From: Paraglaciecola sp.
GTDB taxonomy: Bacteria > Pseudomonadota > Gammaproteobacteria > Enterobacterales > Alteromonadaceae
DNA: 49,401 nucleotides
Reading direction: 5' to 3'
Assembly: GCF_030730205.1 (NCBI RefSeq)
Contig: NZ_JANQVQ010000048.1
Coordinates: 1 to 49,401, forward strand
Shown: positions 38,436 to 48,174 of the stretch, in pieces
Layout of the letters: the number at the start of each line of letters is the position of its first letter
Position numbering within the stretch: the first letter of the stretch is position 1
Position numbers and translations under genes: made by a program
Notes under the pieces: generated by a model
What the model saw: the letters and a program-made list of their open reading frames with translations, nothing else
What the model was told of the DNA's origin: nothing
The model's database searches: none

Positions 38436-39929
38436 ATGCAGATCTCAAACTGTGTACTTGCTATCGATCAAGGAACGACCTCTACTCGAGCCATTGTATT
38501 TGCGCCAGACTCCAGCATCGTTGCCGTCGCTCAACAAGAATTCGCCCAGCATTATCCCCATGATGGATGGGTAGAACATGACCCTGAAGATATATGGACC
38601 TCTACGGTAGTGGTATGTCGCGAAGCAGTATCAAAAGCCATTGCAAAAGGGGCAAGGATCGCAGCCATCGGCGTAACCAATCAACGTGAAACCACAGTAG
38701 TGTGGGATCGCAATACCGGCCAAACTATTTACAACGCCATCGTATGGCAAGACAGAAGAACCGCCAGTGTCTGTCGAAATTTACAAGAGAAAGGCTTATT
38801 TGAAGAAGTTAACTCTCGTACGGGCTTATTACTTGACCCTTATTTTTCAGCCTCAAAAGTGGCATGGATCTTAGATAATGTTGAGGGCGCGCGAGTCAAA
38901 GCAGAAGCCGGAGAACTTGCCTTTGGCACCATTGATTCATTTTTAATATGGCGCCTAACCGATGGACAAATGCATGCCACCGATGTCACCAATGCCAGTC
39001 GTACCAACCTCTTTAATATTCATGATATGACGTGGGACGACAAGCTACTCGAAATATTTAATGTACCCAAGTCAGTGTTACCTACAGTAAAAGAGTGTGC
39101 GGATGATTATGGTCACACCAATGACGAGTTATTAGGTTTCTCCTTACCTATACTTGGTGTGGCGGGTGATCAACAAGCCGCCAGTATTGGCCAATGCTGC
39201 TTTAAACAAGGCACCATCAAAAGCACATACGGTACTGGATGCTTTGTAATGCTCAATACCGGCGAAAAAGCCTTTGCTTCTAAAAACAAGTTACTCACCA
39301 CTGTCGCCTATACCATTAAAGGTACAACCCATTATGCCCTAGAAGGTTCTATTTTTATTGCCGGAGCCGCAGTTCAATGGTTGCGGGATGGCCTAGGCCT
39401 CATACGAAGTGCCTCAGAAACTGAGGCGCTGGCGAAATCAGTCGACGATGATCATGGTGTTTTCATGGTTCCTGCTTTTGCTGGTTTAGGTGCCCCGCAT
39501 TGGGCGCCAGATGCAAGGGGCGCAATTTATGGATTAACACGTGGCACCACGAATGCGCATTTTGTGCGTGCAGCACTTGAGTCTGTTTGTTATCAAACCA
39601 CTGACTTAATGCATGCGATGGCCGAAGATGGTGTATCCATTAAGAAAATCAGGGTTGACGGCGGCATGGTTGCCAATAACTGGTTGTGTCAGTTTTTATC
39701 CAATATTCTCGATGTCACAGTTGAGCGACCTAAGTTAATGGAAACTACCGCATTAGGTGCAGCCTATCTTGCCGGTTTACAAGCTGGTATTTATAACTCA
39801 ATTGAAGAACTTACCCTGCTGAATCAAGTTGATGTTGAATTTACCTCTACAATGGACAGTCCCAGCCGAGAGCGACTTCTCAAAGGTTGGCAAAGCGCGG
39901 TGCAAAGCACCTTAGGATTCCAAGCATGA
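38436..39929 (+). CDS. glpK: Glycerol kinase
   Basis: GlpK makes sn-glycerol 3-phosphate from glycerol and ATP. The FGGY-kinase signature is full length (497 residues; E. coli 502): [14 protein letters not shown] at the N-terminus, [39 protein letters not shown] with the catalytic Asp, and [16 protein letters not shown] site AAAGGA precedes the ATG. It lies in a sugar oxidation operon instead of with glpF, so glycerol is probably released inside the cell. Its stop overlaps the galM start (ATGA). Confidence 0.95.
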   Translation: MQISNCVLAIDQGTTSTRAIVFAPDSSIVAVAQQEFAQHYPHDGWVEHDPEDIWTSTVVVCREAVSKAIAKGARIAAIGVTNQRETTVVWDRNTGQTIYNAIVWQDRRTASVCRNLQEKGLFEEVNSRTGLLLDPYFSASKVAWILDNVEGARVKAEAGELAFGTIDSFLIWRLTDGQMHATDVTNASRTNLFNIHDMTWDDKLLEIFNVPKSVLPTVKECADDYGHTNDELLGFSLPILGVAGDQQAASIGQCCFKQGTIKSTYGTGCFVMLNTGEKAFASKNKLLTTVAYTIKGTTHYALEGSIFIAGAAVQWLRDGLGLIRSASETEALAKSVDDDHGVFMVPAFAGLGAPHWAPDARGAIYGLTRGTTNAHFVRAALESVCYQTTDLMHAMAEDGVSIKKIRVDGGMVANNWLCQFLSNILDVTVERPKLMETTALGAAYLAGLQAGIYNSIEELTLLNQVDVEFTSTMDSPSRERLLKGWQSAVQSTLGFQA

Positions 39930-40984
39930 TCAAAACAGCACATTTTGGCCAACTCCCAAATGGTCAAGCAGTTGAGCAAATAAGCTTAATCAATCGTAAA
40001 GGGATGCAAATAGATATCCTTAATCTTGGTGGCATTATTCGGCGTTGGTTAGTACCCACATCGGCTGCATCACCTACAGATATTGTTCTAGGCTTTGATT
40101 CATTAGAGGATTATCTTGCGGATCAAGCTTATCTTGGCGCGCTGGTTGGGCGCTACGCCAACCGTATAAAACATGGACAGTTTTCGCTGGATAATAAGGC
40201 CTATCAGGTCGATGTTAACCAAGGTGGAAACTGTTTACACGGTGGGTCTGATGGTTTTAATCGCCGTGTTTGGCACACCAGCGTGATAAACGAAGGCCTT
40301 AACCCCAGCATACGCTTACAACTTATCAGTGAAGACGCTGACCAAGGATTTCCAGGACAGCTCAATGCAGAAGTCATTTATACGCTAACGGAAGAAAATA
40401 GCTTACGTATTGAATACAAAGCGACAACGGATCACCTTACCTTGTATAACCCCACTCAACATAGTTACTTTAATCTTGCTGGCCACCAGAGCGGTAATAT
40501 TAACCATCACCATGTGCAGATGTTTGCCAGTTATTTCACGCCAACAGATGCGAATGCCATTCCAACTGGCGAATTATTAGCGGTGGATAATACCCCCTTT
40601 GATTTACGAAAGATGACGCCCGTTATGCAGGGTCTAGCGAGTGAACATGAACAGATAAAAATAGGTAATGGCTATGATCACAATTGGTGTTTAGACGGAT
40701 TTAACACCGGCGCTGCGCAGCCCACACTTGCGGCTATTGCTATTGATGAAACGGCAGGACTAACCTTAAAAGTATTTACCACTATGCCGGGCATGCAGCT
40801 TTATACAGCCAATTACTTAGGGCCAGAGCCTAAAGGAAAAGAAGGTATTGCCTATCAAGGTAACGGAGCATTGTGTTTTGAAACACAATTCTATCCAGAC
40901 TCTCCCAATCAAAGCCACTTTCCCTCTGCGCAGCTAGCGCCAGGCCAACGCTTTTATTCAGTCACTGAGTATCAACTGAGTTGA
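39926..40984 (+). CDS. galM: Aldose 1-epimerase (mutarotase)
   Basis: GalM interconverts alpha and beta anomers of galactose and similar sugars, which speeds supply to anomer-specific enzymes. The start ATG at 39926 overlaps the glpK stop; the frame is open 13 codons upstream but these lie inside glpK. Catalytic residues are visible: His179 in [13 protein letters not shown], His105 in NCLHGG and Glu319 in [13 protein letters not shown]. The length of 352 residues is normal. No signal peptide is seen, so it is cytosolic. Its presence supports galactose as the sugar. Confidence 0.95.
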   Translation: MIKTAHFGQLPNGQAVEQISLINRKGMQIDILNLGGIIRRWLVPTSAASPTDIVLGFDSLEDYLADQAYLGALVGRYANRIKHGQFSLDNKAYQVDVNQGGNCLHGGSDGFNRRVWHTSVINEGLNPSIRLQLISEDADQGFPGQLNAEVIYTLTEENSLRIEYKATTDHLTLYNPTQHSYFNLAGHQSGNINHHHVQMFASYFTPTDANAIPTGELLAVDNTPFDLRKMTPVMQGLASEHEQIKIGNGYDHNWCLDGFNTGAAQPTLAAIAIDETAGLTLKVFTTMPGMQLYTANYLGPEPKGKEGIAYQGNGALCFETQFYPDSPNQSHFPSAQLAPGQRFYSVTEYQLS

Positions 40985-40992
40985 TACTCAGT
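40964..40992. repeat. Perfect inverted repeat across the galM stop codon
   Basis: Two 13-base arms (ACTGAGTATCAAC and its complement) flank a 3-base loop and contain the last codons and the TGA of galM. It could stabilise the 3' end of the message. There is no T run directly behind it, so it is not itself a terminator. Confidence 0.8.
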
Positions 40993-41005
40993 GTTGGAAG
41001 GACAT

Positions 41006-41034
41006 AAAAAAACCAGTCAGGAGACTGGTTTTTT
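41006..41034. terminator. Bidirectional terminator between galM and sapC
   Basis: A 12-bp stem (AAAAAACCAGTC with GACTGGTTTTTT, 4-base loop) gives a T-run in both directions. It serves the convergent ends of the galM operon and the sapC gene. Confidence 0.9.
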
Positions 41035-41049
41035 GAGGCTGGCGTAAAA

Positions 41050-41805
41050 TTACGCTGTCGCTTCTTCTTTTGCAGGCTCTTCAATTCTAAGTTGCAATGA
41101 TTGAATCGGCGTTTCACCTTCGGTAGACATTTGTACTAAACGGTTTAGTTGGCCTAGTGATAATAAGATCGCATAAATGGCACCAAGGAAACCAGCTTTG
41201 TGCAATTCAAGAGTTTGCTCATCAGACAGCTCATGCAAGCGTTTTTCACTGATGCTCTGCATACCATTGATGTTGCGTTGTTGGCCGCTGGCATATTGAA
41301 CACGTAAAACGATAGGATCAAGTAATTTCAATTCAATCAATTTCTTGATAAAACGTTGAGTGGCCATTTCGCTATTGGCAAGCTCTGACAACAATTTCTG
41401 GCGATTGTCTAAATAAGGACTGGCTTCACCCGTTTCAGTAAATAACAATTCACCTTCTTCTTTACCCACTAAAGGGCTGTCCGCATCAATATAAACGCCC
41501 AATTTGTCGCCATCAGGACGCACATCAAAAGGGTAACGCTGGATATTTAAAGGCACACTGTGCGCGCTCCACTTACCAGATTGCATGTATAAGTTAACGT
41601 TCTGCTCAGTGCCTAACATAACCACGCTGTGAGTAATTTCTGATTTAGGATCTTTCACAAACACAATAGGCATACAACTAGCTAGTTGCGCATATTCTTT
41701 CAAAGATGCAGCGGCGATATGGGCATCTTTTACATGGGCAAATTCGTGATTTAGATTAACGCGAAGGTCTTTATGTTTTTCTTTATCTAAGGGGATATAG
41801 TTCAT
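41050..41805 (-). CDS. SapC family protein, first copy
   Basis: The 251-residue soluble protein is counted from the ATG at 41805 with a GAGAAG site; the longer upstream frame looks non-coding. It shows the SapC (PF07277) layout: FAHVKDAHIAAASLKEYAQL, CMPIVFVKD, WSAHSVPLNIQRYPFDVRP, ELLFTETGEASPYL, and a C-terminal part with LGAIYAILLSLGQLNRL. SapC was first linked to S-layer secretion in Campylobacter. In marine bacteria it is widespread in glycan loci with TonB receptors and halogenase-like proteins; its function there is unknown. It is diverged from the second copy at 45798. Confidence 0.85.
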   Translation of the reverse strand: MNYIPLDKEKHKDLRVNLNHEFAHVKDAHIAAASLKEYAQLASCMPIVFVKDPKSEITHSVVMLGTEQNVNLYMQSGKWSAHSVPLNIQRYPFDVRPDGDKLGVYIDADSPLVGKEEGELLFTETGEASPYLDNRQKLLSELANSEMATQRFIKKLIELKLLDPIVLRVQYASGQQRNINGMQSISEKRLHELSDEQTLELHKAGFLGAIYAILLSLGQLNRLVQMSTEGETPIQSLQLRIEEPAKEEATA

Positions 41806-42194
41806 GGAATACTTCTCTTTTATATTTTGTTTGTGATGGCTATTTGCTGAGCTGCCAAGTAATTCGTTCTGTTCAATTGCTACAAATGGAAATCTGGAGA
41901 TGTTTGACGTGCCCACTAATCCGTGTCACTAATTCAATCTGCAAGAGGACAAACCTAGCAAAAACGGCCAAAAGTATCTTATATTTGCCGGCTTTTGTCA
42001 CCCCATGCTTACAGCTTATTTACATACGCCACATGACGTTGCAATTCATAATTAAATTCAGTAATAAAAACAAAACCTTAGTTAGGTTAAAAAAATGAAC
42101 TTTTAGAGAGTAATACGTGATACAAACGAAGTGCGTGTAGCAAATGAGCAAAATGAGGCGCTGAATTTATCTATTCAACACCTCTTTTATCAGC
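41806..42194 (-). promoter_or_regulatory. Upstream region of the first sapC gene, with a candidate promoter
   Basis: No gene is seen in these 389 bases. On the minus strand GTGACA (41996-42001) and GATACT (41973-41978) are separated by 17 bases, a 5/6 and 4/6 match to sigma-70 boxes, giving a leader of about 160 bases before sapC. No riboswitch fold was recognised. Confidence 0.35.
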
Positions 42195-42548
42195 CTATTT
42201 GATTAAGCGTATTGCGAAAGGCGTTAAATAATATTCCCCGTTAGAGGCTTTTATTGCGCCTAAAACACAAAAAATTAAATGGCACAAACCAAGCACGGGA
42301 AACAACAACGCGCCAATTAATATGATGGTTAAAATAAAACAGATAAAGTAACCAATAGCAGCCGTGATACACCAATTCAATGCTTCTTTGGCATGACCAC
42401 AAATAAACGCATCGTCTTTTTTAACCAGATACATCACCAATCCAGGGATAAAGCCAAAAAATATCGTACCTATCCAAGTCAGTAGTGCTAAATTTTTTGA
42501 ATCTTGATCAACGACGACCCTTGAAACCTCATTTTCAAAATCATTCAT
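42195..42548 (-). CDS. DUF4870 family membrane protein
   Basis: This is a small inner-membrane protein of 117 residues with about three helices. The pattern LALLTWIGTIFFGFIPGLVMYLVKKDD, CGHAKEALNW, and a last helix ending near GAIKASNGEYYLTPFAIRL matches DUF4870. A GGAGT site precedes the ATG. Its function is unknown. It lies 141 bases behind glpD on the same strand, so it may be at the end of the uptake operon or independent. Confidence 0.85.
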   Translation of the reverse strand: MNDFENEVSRVVVDQDSKNLALLTWIGTIFFGFIPGLVMYLVKKDDAFICGHAKEALNWCITAAIGYFICFILTIILIGALLFPVLGLCHLIFCVLGAIKASNGEYYLTPFAIRLIK

Positions 42549-42672
42549 AGGAACTCCTTTCTATTAAGCCTTGTTGTTTTGCTTCCATTTCAGTTTGAAT
42601 GACGCTGAAGCGGTAATCAACACTGATGATTGAATCTAAAACGAAACCCTCACCAGTGCAATAGCGCAGCAA
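42541..42672 (-). CDS. Candidate small gene between glpD and the DUF4870 gene
   Basis: A minus-strand frame of 43 residues could start at a TTG at 42672 and stops at 42541, overlapping the DUF4870 start by eight bases. The second half (VLDSIISVDYRFSVIQTEME) has a natural composition with a plausible helix. The start codon has no clear ribosome site, and I do not recognise the family. It may be chance. Confidence 0.2.
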   Translation of the reverse strand: MLRYCTGEGFVLDSIISVDYRFSVIQTEMEAKQQGLIERSSYE

Positions 42673-42689
42673 TAAACATGAGCCGCGCC

Positions 42690-44303
42690 TTATGGGGCAG
42701 AGATACTGTCTTTATACTCTTGCAACTTGGCTTTTGCCTCATTGCCAAACAGAATTTCACAGGCTTCAACTAAACCAGGCGCCCCCAAGATATCTTCATC
42801 TCGAACCACCAAAGAGATTTTCGAACGCCGACGGAGAAAGTCTTCTAGTTTAGTCACCATTTCTCGCTCAGCAGCATGCTCTATTTCAACTCTCAGGTAT
42901 TCTGACTTTTCGATAAGTAGCTCTGCTTTTTCAGGGTTCTCACGAATTTTTTCTAACATGTTGATGGCATTGCGTCCATAACGTCGCCAGAATCGAGAGG
43001 TCAAAGGCTCTGAAGAGGTAGGCGGCGTCAAATTATCAAACCCCATCAACTTAGCGCGATGGAAAAACTCATCTCTTACTGTGTCGTCGGGCTCGCCATA
43101 CCATTTGTAATGATTGTAGGGTAACGACACCCCAAACTTCTCAACGATAGCGGCTACTTCATCTCCGACGTTGATACAATCTGTCAACTTTCCACCGAAA
43201 ATAGACATGTAGTTGTGTTCATCATGGCTATCAATGGCGTGTTTTCGAGACAGCTGAACCCAATCGGCCTTGCCTCCAGAACCTTTTATCGCTAAGGGAC
43301 GCACACCACAACGTTCAGAAATAATATCGTCTTTGGTCAACGGTTTTTCAAGAGCCAATAATTTGTTGACGTTGTCCAATACAAACTGCCTATCTTTTTC
43401 CGTGACATGGGTTATGGGGCTTTCAACTTGGGTATCAGTGGTACCAATACAGGTTTTAGGCCCCATAGGGATAACAAAAAACAAGCGGCCATCATCAGCA
43501 AAGAAGGTTAACACTTTATTGCTTGGCGTAATGCGATCCACAATAAGATGAATCCCTTTCGAGAAAACATGATGATGTTCAGTCTTCTCATTGTTGACCA
43601 CATTTAAGGGATCAACAAAAGGGCCAGCGGCATTAATTAACACCTTAGAGCGAACTTCAAACTCTTGACCCGAGATACAATCTTTCGCTTTTGTATGCCA
43701 AATACCGTCAGAACGCTTAGAGCCAAGTGATTCAACATAATTGGCCGCGATACAGCCGTAACTCATGCTTGAGCGGATGAAGTTAAATACAAATCGCGCA
43801 TCGTTGTCGTATAGATATGCGTCTGAATATTCAAAGCCCCCAGCAACATTTTGAGTGTTAACCACACTCTCCATTGACTTGATTTTATCACCGGATAAGT
43901 AACTGGGCATTTTGGTGAAAAAGCGCCCCATTACCCAGTAAAGTAAGGTACCCATGTAAATAAACAGCGGAGGAAAACGAAAGCCTTTTTGAATACTGGT
44001 CAAAAAGCGAATTTCTTTAACCGTTGAGGGATAACTGCGCATCAAGTGGTTACGGCTCTTGCACAATTTATTGACCAAACCGTATTCATAACTTTCTAAG
44101 TACTTAATACCACCCCACGCTAAATTAGATGAATTAGAGCTAGTGAAGCCTGCAAAATCACCTTTATCAATTAAAGCAACCTTTACCCCTTTCGCAGCCA
44201 GTGCTGCAGCAGACACAGCCCCATTAATTCCGCCACCTACAATCAGGACGTCGTAGGTTCCTTGGGGCAATTTACTAATATTACTTTTTCTTAAGTTGCT
44301 CAT
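42690..44303 (-). CDS. glpD: FAD-dependent glycerol-3-phosphate dehydrogenase
   Basis: GlpD oxidises glycerol 3-phosphate to dihydroxyacetone phosphate at the inner membrane, passing electrons to quinone. The FAD loop is VLIVGGGINGAVSAAAL (Gly23-Gly28), with GFTSSNSSNLAWGGIKYLE as the second family motif. VLINAAGPFVD and the C-terminal helical domain are present. The length of 537 residues is in the normal range. It lies 25 bases behind the symporter gene, in the uptake operon. Together with glpK across the locus it completes glycerol use. Confidence 0.94.
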   Translation of the reverse strand: MSNLRKSNISKLPQGTYDVLIVGGGINGAVSAAALAAKGVKVALIDKGDFAGFTSSNSSNLAWGGIKYLESYEYGLVNKLCKSRNHLMRSYPSTVKEIRFLTSIQKGFRFPPLFIYMGTLLYWVMGRFFTKMPSYLSGDKIKSMESVVNTQNVAGGFEYSDAYLYDNDARFVFNFIRSSMSYGCIAANYVESLGSKRSDGIWHTKAKDCISGQEFEVRSKVLINAAGPFVDPLNVVNNEKTEHHHVFSKGIHLIVDRITPSNKVLTFFADDGRLFFVIPMGPKTCIGTTDTQVESPITHVTEKDRQFVLDNVNKLLALEKPLTKDDIISERCGVRPLAIKGSGGKADWVQLSRKHAIDSHDEHNYMSIFGGKLTDCINVGDEVAAIVEKFGVSLPYNHYKWYGEPDDTVRDEFFHRAKLMGFDNLTPPTSSEPLTSRFWRRYGRNAINMLEKIRENPEKAELLIEKSEYLRVEIEHAAEREMVTKLEDFLRRRSKISLVVRDEDILGAPGLVEACEILFGNEAKAKLQEYKDSISAP

Positions 44304-44328
44304 TGCGTTTCCGATACTATTCCAACAA

Positions 44329-45795
44329 TTACTCTTTACCCACTAATTCCATTCCATCGTTGCTACCCCACGCAAACTTAGCGCGTTGGCCAAAGACGAA
44401 TCTATTAATGAATAGTGCAAAACTAATACAAGAGATCAACGTAACAGGCATCAAATGTATATAGTGCCAAGACGAATGTAAGGGTGAGAATTCAAAGGTC
44501 AAAGAGCCATACATCAATACGCCAAAAATAACTGCCGCAATGCCCGCTCTTGCATCAACATCTTTAAAGACCAAGCCCACCACAAAAATCGACAATATTG
44601 GCATACTCAGTAGACCATTAAGTTGTTGCAGTAAATTGATGATGCTGTCTGCTTGTTGATATATCGGCACTAACACTAATGAAAATATCGTTAACAATGC
44701 CGTTACCCAACCACTTAAACGCGCCACATTAGGGCTCTTATTAAAGTAAGCTTCATGAATATCACATACATACAAAGCTGTAGCAGAGTTTAACAAGCTG
44801 TTGTAGGTAGATAACACGGCCGCCGCCATAGCGGCAGCAAATACACCGGTTAACCAAAGAGGCATCACGTCTCCCACAATACGTCCATAGGCGGCATCAC
44901 CGATATCACCGTATAACTTAAAGGAGATAATGCCAGGCAAAACAATGATGGCCGGAACGATTAAGATACGGATAACCGCAGCTGCATATACGCCTTTCTG
45001 CGCTTCTTTAACATTGGGCGCAGCCATGGCTCTTTGCGTAATGGTTTGGTTGGTTCCCCAGTAGTACATCTGAATAAAGATCATACCGGTTAACAGGGTT
45101 TGCCAAGGTAAGGGTGAGTCTTCATCACCAATTAAGGTCAAACGATCCGCAGGGATGCCACTAAAGTCGAAATCAATGGCGTATAAAGAGAGAAACACCA
45201 CCAAAATAGCCATAGTAAGTAGCAATACACCAGAATAGGTATCTGACACTGCAACTGCACGTAAACCACCAAAGATAGCGTAAATAGCACCTAGGGCAGC
45301 AAAGGCAATTGCAATATACATGAGCGGGATATCAACATTGAACATGGTTTGCATAAATAATGAACCAGAATAGATAACCGCTGGCATATAAATCAATGCA
45401 TTACCTAAGAAAAACAACATACCAATAACCGCGCGGATATGTTTGTTGTTGTAACGTTTTTCTAATAATTCTGTGGTGGTAGTACAGTTATATTTGTAGT
45501 AAATCGGAATAAATACTTTAGCTAAAATAATCAAACCAATGACGGCCGCAAACTCCCACCAAGCTAACAAAGCCATCTGGTTACCATTCATACCAACAAG
45601 CTGATCCGTACTCAAATTGGTCAGGGTGATAGAGCCCGCAACAAATACCCAGGTTAATCCGCCACCCGCTAAAAAGTATTCTTTGTTTTGGCTTTGTTTA
45701 CTGTGCCCATGGCCACGACATTTTAAGTAGGTTAATAAACCAATAAAGGCCGTTACTGCGCCAAAGACTAAAGCTTGAATCATATTCTCTGACAT
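44329..45795 (-). CDS. SGLT-type sodium/sugar symporter (SSS family)
   Basis: This inner-membrane transporter has 488 residues and about 13-14 helices in the LeuT-like fold of the solute:sodium symporters. Close parallels to the Vibrio Na+/galactose carrier are STDQLVGMNG with the following WWEF, and YYWGTNQTITQRAMAA, which in that protein contains sugar-binding Asn, Tyr and Trp residues. The FAAAMAAAVLSTYNSLLNSA segment carries the Na+ site serines. Galactose or a galactoside is the likely cargo by motif and context. It sits between the second sapC and glpD. Confidence 0.92.
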   Translation of the reverse strand: MSENMIQALVFGAVTAFIGLLTYLKCRGHGHSKQSQNKEYFLAGGGLTWVFVAGSITLTNLSTDQLVGMNGNQMALLAWWEFAAVIGLIILAKVFIPIYYKYNCTTTTELLEKRYNNKHIRAVIGMLFFLGNALIYMPAVIYSGSLFMQTMFNVDIPLMYIAIAFAALGAIYAIFGGLRAVAVSDTYSGVLLLTMAILVVFLSLYAIDFDFSGIPADRLTLIGDEDSPLPWQTLLTGMIFIQMYYWGTNQTITQRAMAAPNVKEAQKGVYAAAVIRILIVPAIIVLPGIISFKLYGDIGDAAYGRIVGDVMPLWLTGVFAAAMAAAVLSTYNSLLNSATALYVCDIHEAYFNKSPNVARLSGWVTALLTIFSLVLVPIYQQADSIINLLQQLNGLLSMPILSIFVVGLVFKDVDARAGIAAVIFGVLMYGSLTFEFSPLHSSWHYIHLMPVTLISCISFALFINRFVFGQRAKFAWGSNDGMELVGKE

Positions 45796-45797
45796 TT

Positions 45798-46547
45798 TTA
45801 TTCCTCTGCAGCAACGCGCATTTGCACGCCTAAAATAGTATTTTCTGAACGATGATTGTGTTGCTTAATCAGGCGATTTACCTGAATAAGGGAAGACAAA
45901 ATGGCGTGAATGGGGAGCAAAAAGTTTTGCGTATTAAGCTCCAATACTTGTGCTTCTGGTAGCTGACGCAAGGTCTCTTCATCAACGGTATAAATACCTT
46001 TAACGCGTGTTTTTTTACCATCACCGAATTCTATAGCCAACTCGATTTCTTTCAGCAGATTTAAGGCGAGTAACTTCTGGGTAAATTGATGGGTTAATTG
46101 TTCTTGCTGATAGTATTCGCCCATCTTATTTTGTACTTGTTGCAAAAATTGGCTTGCTTCGCCATTTTGAAAAAGCGCCACGCCCTCTGATTGACTTACG
46201 TAATCACTTTGCTCATCAATATAAATGGTTAACGTTTTCTCTTTTGCAGGATCAGCTCCTAACTCAAAAGGTTGGCGTAAATAGGCTGAAGGCACATGCA
46301 CCGCTAACCATTCTTGTTCGGTAAAAAATACATTTTCACCCGCCAGTAAACTCAATAAGGCAACAGCCCGAAACTGGCCCTGAGTTGGCTCTTTCATATA
46401 AACAACTGGAAAACTACTTGCAGCCGCACCAAACTCATGCACGACTAATGACGCGTGATGCTGGTGTTTCGAAAAGGCAAAATTGCTGTGTGGTTTTATT
46501 TTTATATCCTGATGGGTAGCAGGATCAAGTAGTACATAGTTAGACAT
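45798..46547 (-). CDS. SapC family protein, second copy
   Basis: This 249-residue soluble protein has the same layout as the copy at 41050: FAFSKHQHHASLVVHEFGA, FPVVYMKEPTQGQFRAVALLSL, VHVPSAYLRQPFELG, GVALFQNGEASQFL, and LPIHAILSSLIQVNRLIKQ at the end. The two copies share motifs but differ at most positions, so the duplication is old or the copies came separately. It stands between the halogenase-like gene and the symporter gene, two bases from the symporter start. The role of SapC in TonB receptor loci is unknown. Confidence 0.85.
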   Translation of the reverse strand: MSNYVLLDPATHQDIKIKPHSNFAFSKHQHHASLVVHEFGAAASSFPVVYMKEPTQGQFRAVALLSLLAGENVFFTEQEWLAVHVPSAYLRQPFELGADPAKEKTLTIYIDEQSDYVSQSEGVALFQNGEASQFLQQVQNKMGEYYQQEQLTHQFTQKLLALNLLKEIELAIEFGDGKKTRVKGIYTVDEETLRQLPEAQVLELNTQNFLLPIHAILSSLIQVNRLIKQHNHRSENTILGVQMRVAAEE

Positions 46548-46569
46548 GTTTATCTCTCGTCAGAGGGTA

Positions 46570-48111
46570 TTAAAGTTTCGAAAAACCTAAGGTGTTTACT
46601 TTATTGATAAGCTCTCTGTGTGTAGGCAGGGTGTATCTCAGTTGTTCGATACGCTTTTGCGTCATCTGCAATTGTTTTTTAGCCAACTCACTTTGCTTAT
46701 AGATATGTTTCATCTGACTAAAATCAGACTTAAAACCCACTCCATACAGAATATATTGATAACTTGCAGCGCTAAATGCTTCCATGCTATCGGTAAAATC
46801 ATATTCATTGGGTGAGCGGTAACGCCACAGAGCAAGAAGCTCTTTTAAGGACTCAGGTACGCTGTGACTTTGGCGATGTTGTAACCAAAAAGGTTCTGTG
46901 CGCTCACTTAAGGCATAATGCAACTTAAGAAAATCAATCACCCCACGCCACTTTTTCAACATCATGGTGTTAAAGCGTTTTGCCACTAATGGCATTAATG
47001 CGGTATTGGCGGGCAGTTGATCAGCAATAAAGTTAGCTGACGTTTCAATCAACATTAAGGCAGACGCTTCAAGAGGCTCTAAAAATCCAGCGGCTAATCC
47101 CACCGCTACGCAGTTGTTTTTCCAGAATACCTCGCGGTGCCCAGGTTTGAAGTTTATCTTCTTTGCATTCTCTACTGTTTCACAGCCAATGTACTGAGCC
47201 AGCGTTTTACGTGCTTCGTCTTCAGAGCAATGTTGGCTTGAATACACATAGCCTACTCCACGACGCTGCTGCAAACCGATATCCCAGATCCAGCCCGCTG
47301 TTTGGGCCGTTGCGATAGTATGACAAGCAATAGGATCATCAGCTTGGATATAAGGCACTTGAGTAGCTAATGCGGTATCAGCTAAAAACACATCGTCGCA
47401 GGGCACAAAAGGCACCTTTAATGTATCAGCCAGTAACACACTGCGCATGCCTGAACAATCAACAAATAAATCCGCTTTTTGCATACCATGCTCTTTGGTT
47501 TGCAGCGCGTTAATGTCACCACTAGTATCTTGCTCGATGCGTTCTACCGTATCGCAAATATGCTCAACACCAAGCTGACTCACACAATGTTTTCGTAACA
47601 AGGTAATAAACTTAGCTGCATCGAGATGATAACCATAATTGGCGATCACTTCGTATTCTTTATTGGCAATTGTTTTTGGCGCAAGGCCATGTTCGCAAAG
47701 GTATTGCTGAAAACTGACAGCTTCAGAGAATGAGCAAGTAGCATCAACCGCCGACTGCCAATAAGGCGCAGGATCGATTTTATTGAAGCCCTGCGGTTCG
47801 GTAAACGGGTGGTAATACACATCGTTATTAGCGGTGATCCAATTAACAAATTTACTGGCTTGTTTAAAGGTAGCGCCACATTCACGCATAAATTGTGTTT
47901 CAGAAATGCCCAATTGCGCTAGGGTTTTACGCATAGTTGGCCAAGTGCCCTCACCGACTCCCACCACAGAAATGTCAGGTGATTCGATGAGACTGACTTT
48001 GATGCCTTGTTCAGCTGAATGACTAGCGTGTTTTTTTGCAAGAATGCCTGCAGTTATCCACCCTGCCGTTCCACCACCAAGGACAATAATTCGTTTAATA
48101 ACACCAGACAA
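46570..48111 (-). CDS. Tryptophan-halogenase-like flavoprotein
   Basis: The fold is that of FAD-dependent halogenases. The FAD loop is VLGGGTAGWITAGIL, then VGVGEGTWPTMRKT. The catalytic Lys lies in FKQASKFVNW (Lys88 counted from a TTG at 48126), and the second catalytic residue, Glu, is in GFLEPLEASAL. The halogenase motif WxWxIP reads WIWDIG, so Pro is absent. I choose the TTG at 48111, eight bases behind GAAGG. In such loci these proteins occur with TonB receptors and SapC, and halogenation has not been shown, so the substrate is unknown. A terminator separates it from the receptor gene. Confidence 0.85.
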   Translation of the reverse strand: MSGVIKRIIVLGGGTAGWITAGILAKKHASHSAEQGIKVSLIESPDISVVGVGEGTWPTMRKTLAQLGISETQFMRECGATFKQASKFVNWITANNDVYYHPFTEPQGFNKIDPAPYWQSAVDATCSFSEAVSFQQYLCEHGLAPKTIANKEYEVIANYGYHLDAAKFITLLRKHCVSQLGVEHICDTVERIEQDTSGDINALQTKEHGMQKADLFVDCSGMRSVLLADTLKVPFVPCDDVFLADTALATQVPYIQADDPIACHTIATAQTAGWIWDIGLQQRRGVGYVYSSQHCSEDEARKTLAQYIGCETVENAKKINFKPGHREVFWKNNCVAVGLAAGFLEPLEASALMLIETSANFIADQLPANTALMPLVAKRFNTMMLKKWRGVIDFLKLHYALSERTEPFWLQHRQSHSVPESLKELLALWRYRSPNEYDFTDSMEAFSAASYQYILYGVGFKSDFSQMKHIYKQSELAKKQLQMTQKRIEQLRYTLPTHRELINKVNTLGFSKL

Positions 48112-48147
48112 AGTTTTTACCTTCAAATTGCTTGTTAAACTCCAAGC

Positions 48148-48174
48148 AAAAAAGGGGATTACATCCCCTTTTTT
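48148..48174. terminator. Terminator between the TonB receptor and halogenase-like genes
   Basis: A perfect 11-bp stem (AAAAAAGGGGA with TCCCCTTTTTT, 5-base loop) follows the receptor stop by about 20 bases. It should end most receptor transcripts, leaving the downstream genes to leak-through or another promoter; none is visible in the 37 bases that remain. Confidence 0.9.

Noticed and set aside
46570-48111. A secondary-metabolite halogenase cluster
   Set aside because: No peptide or polyketide synthase, no flavin reductase and no tryptophan-pathway gene is nearby; the context is carbohydrate uptake.
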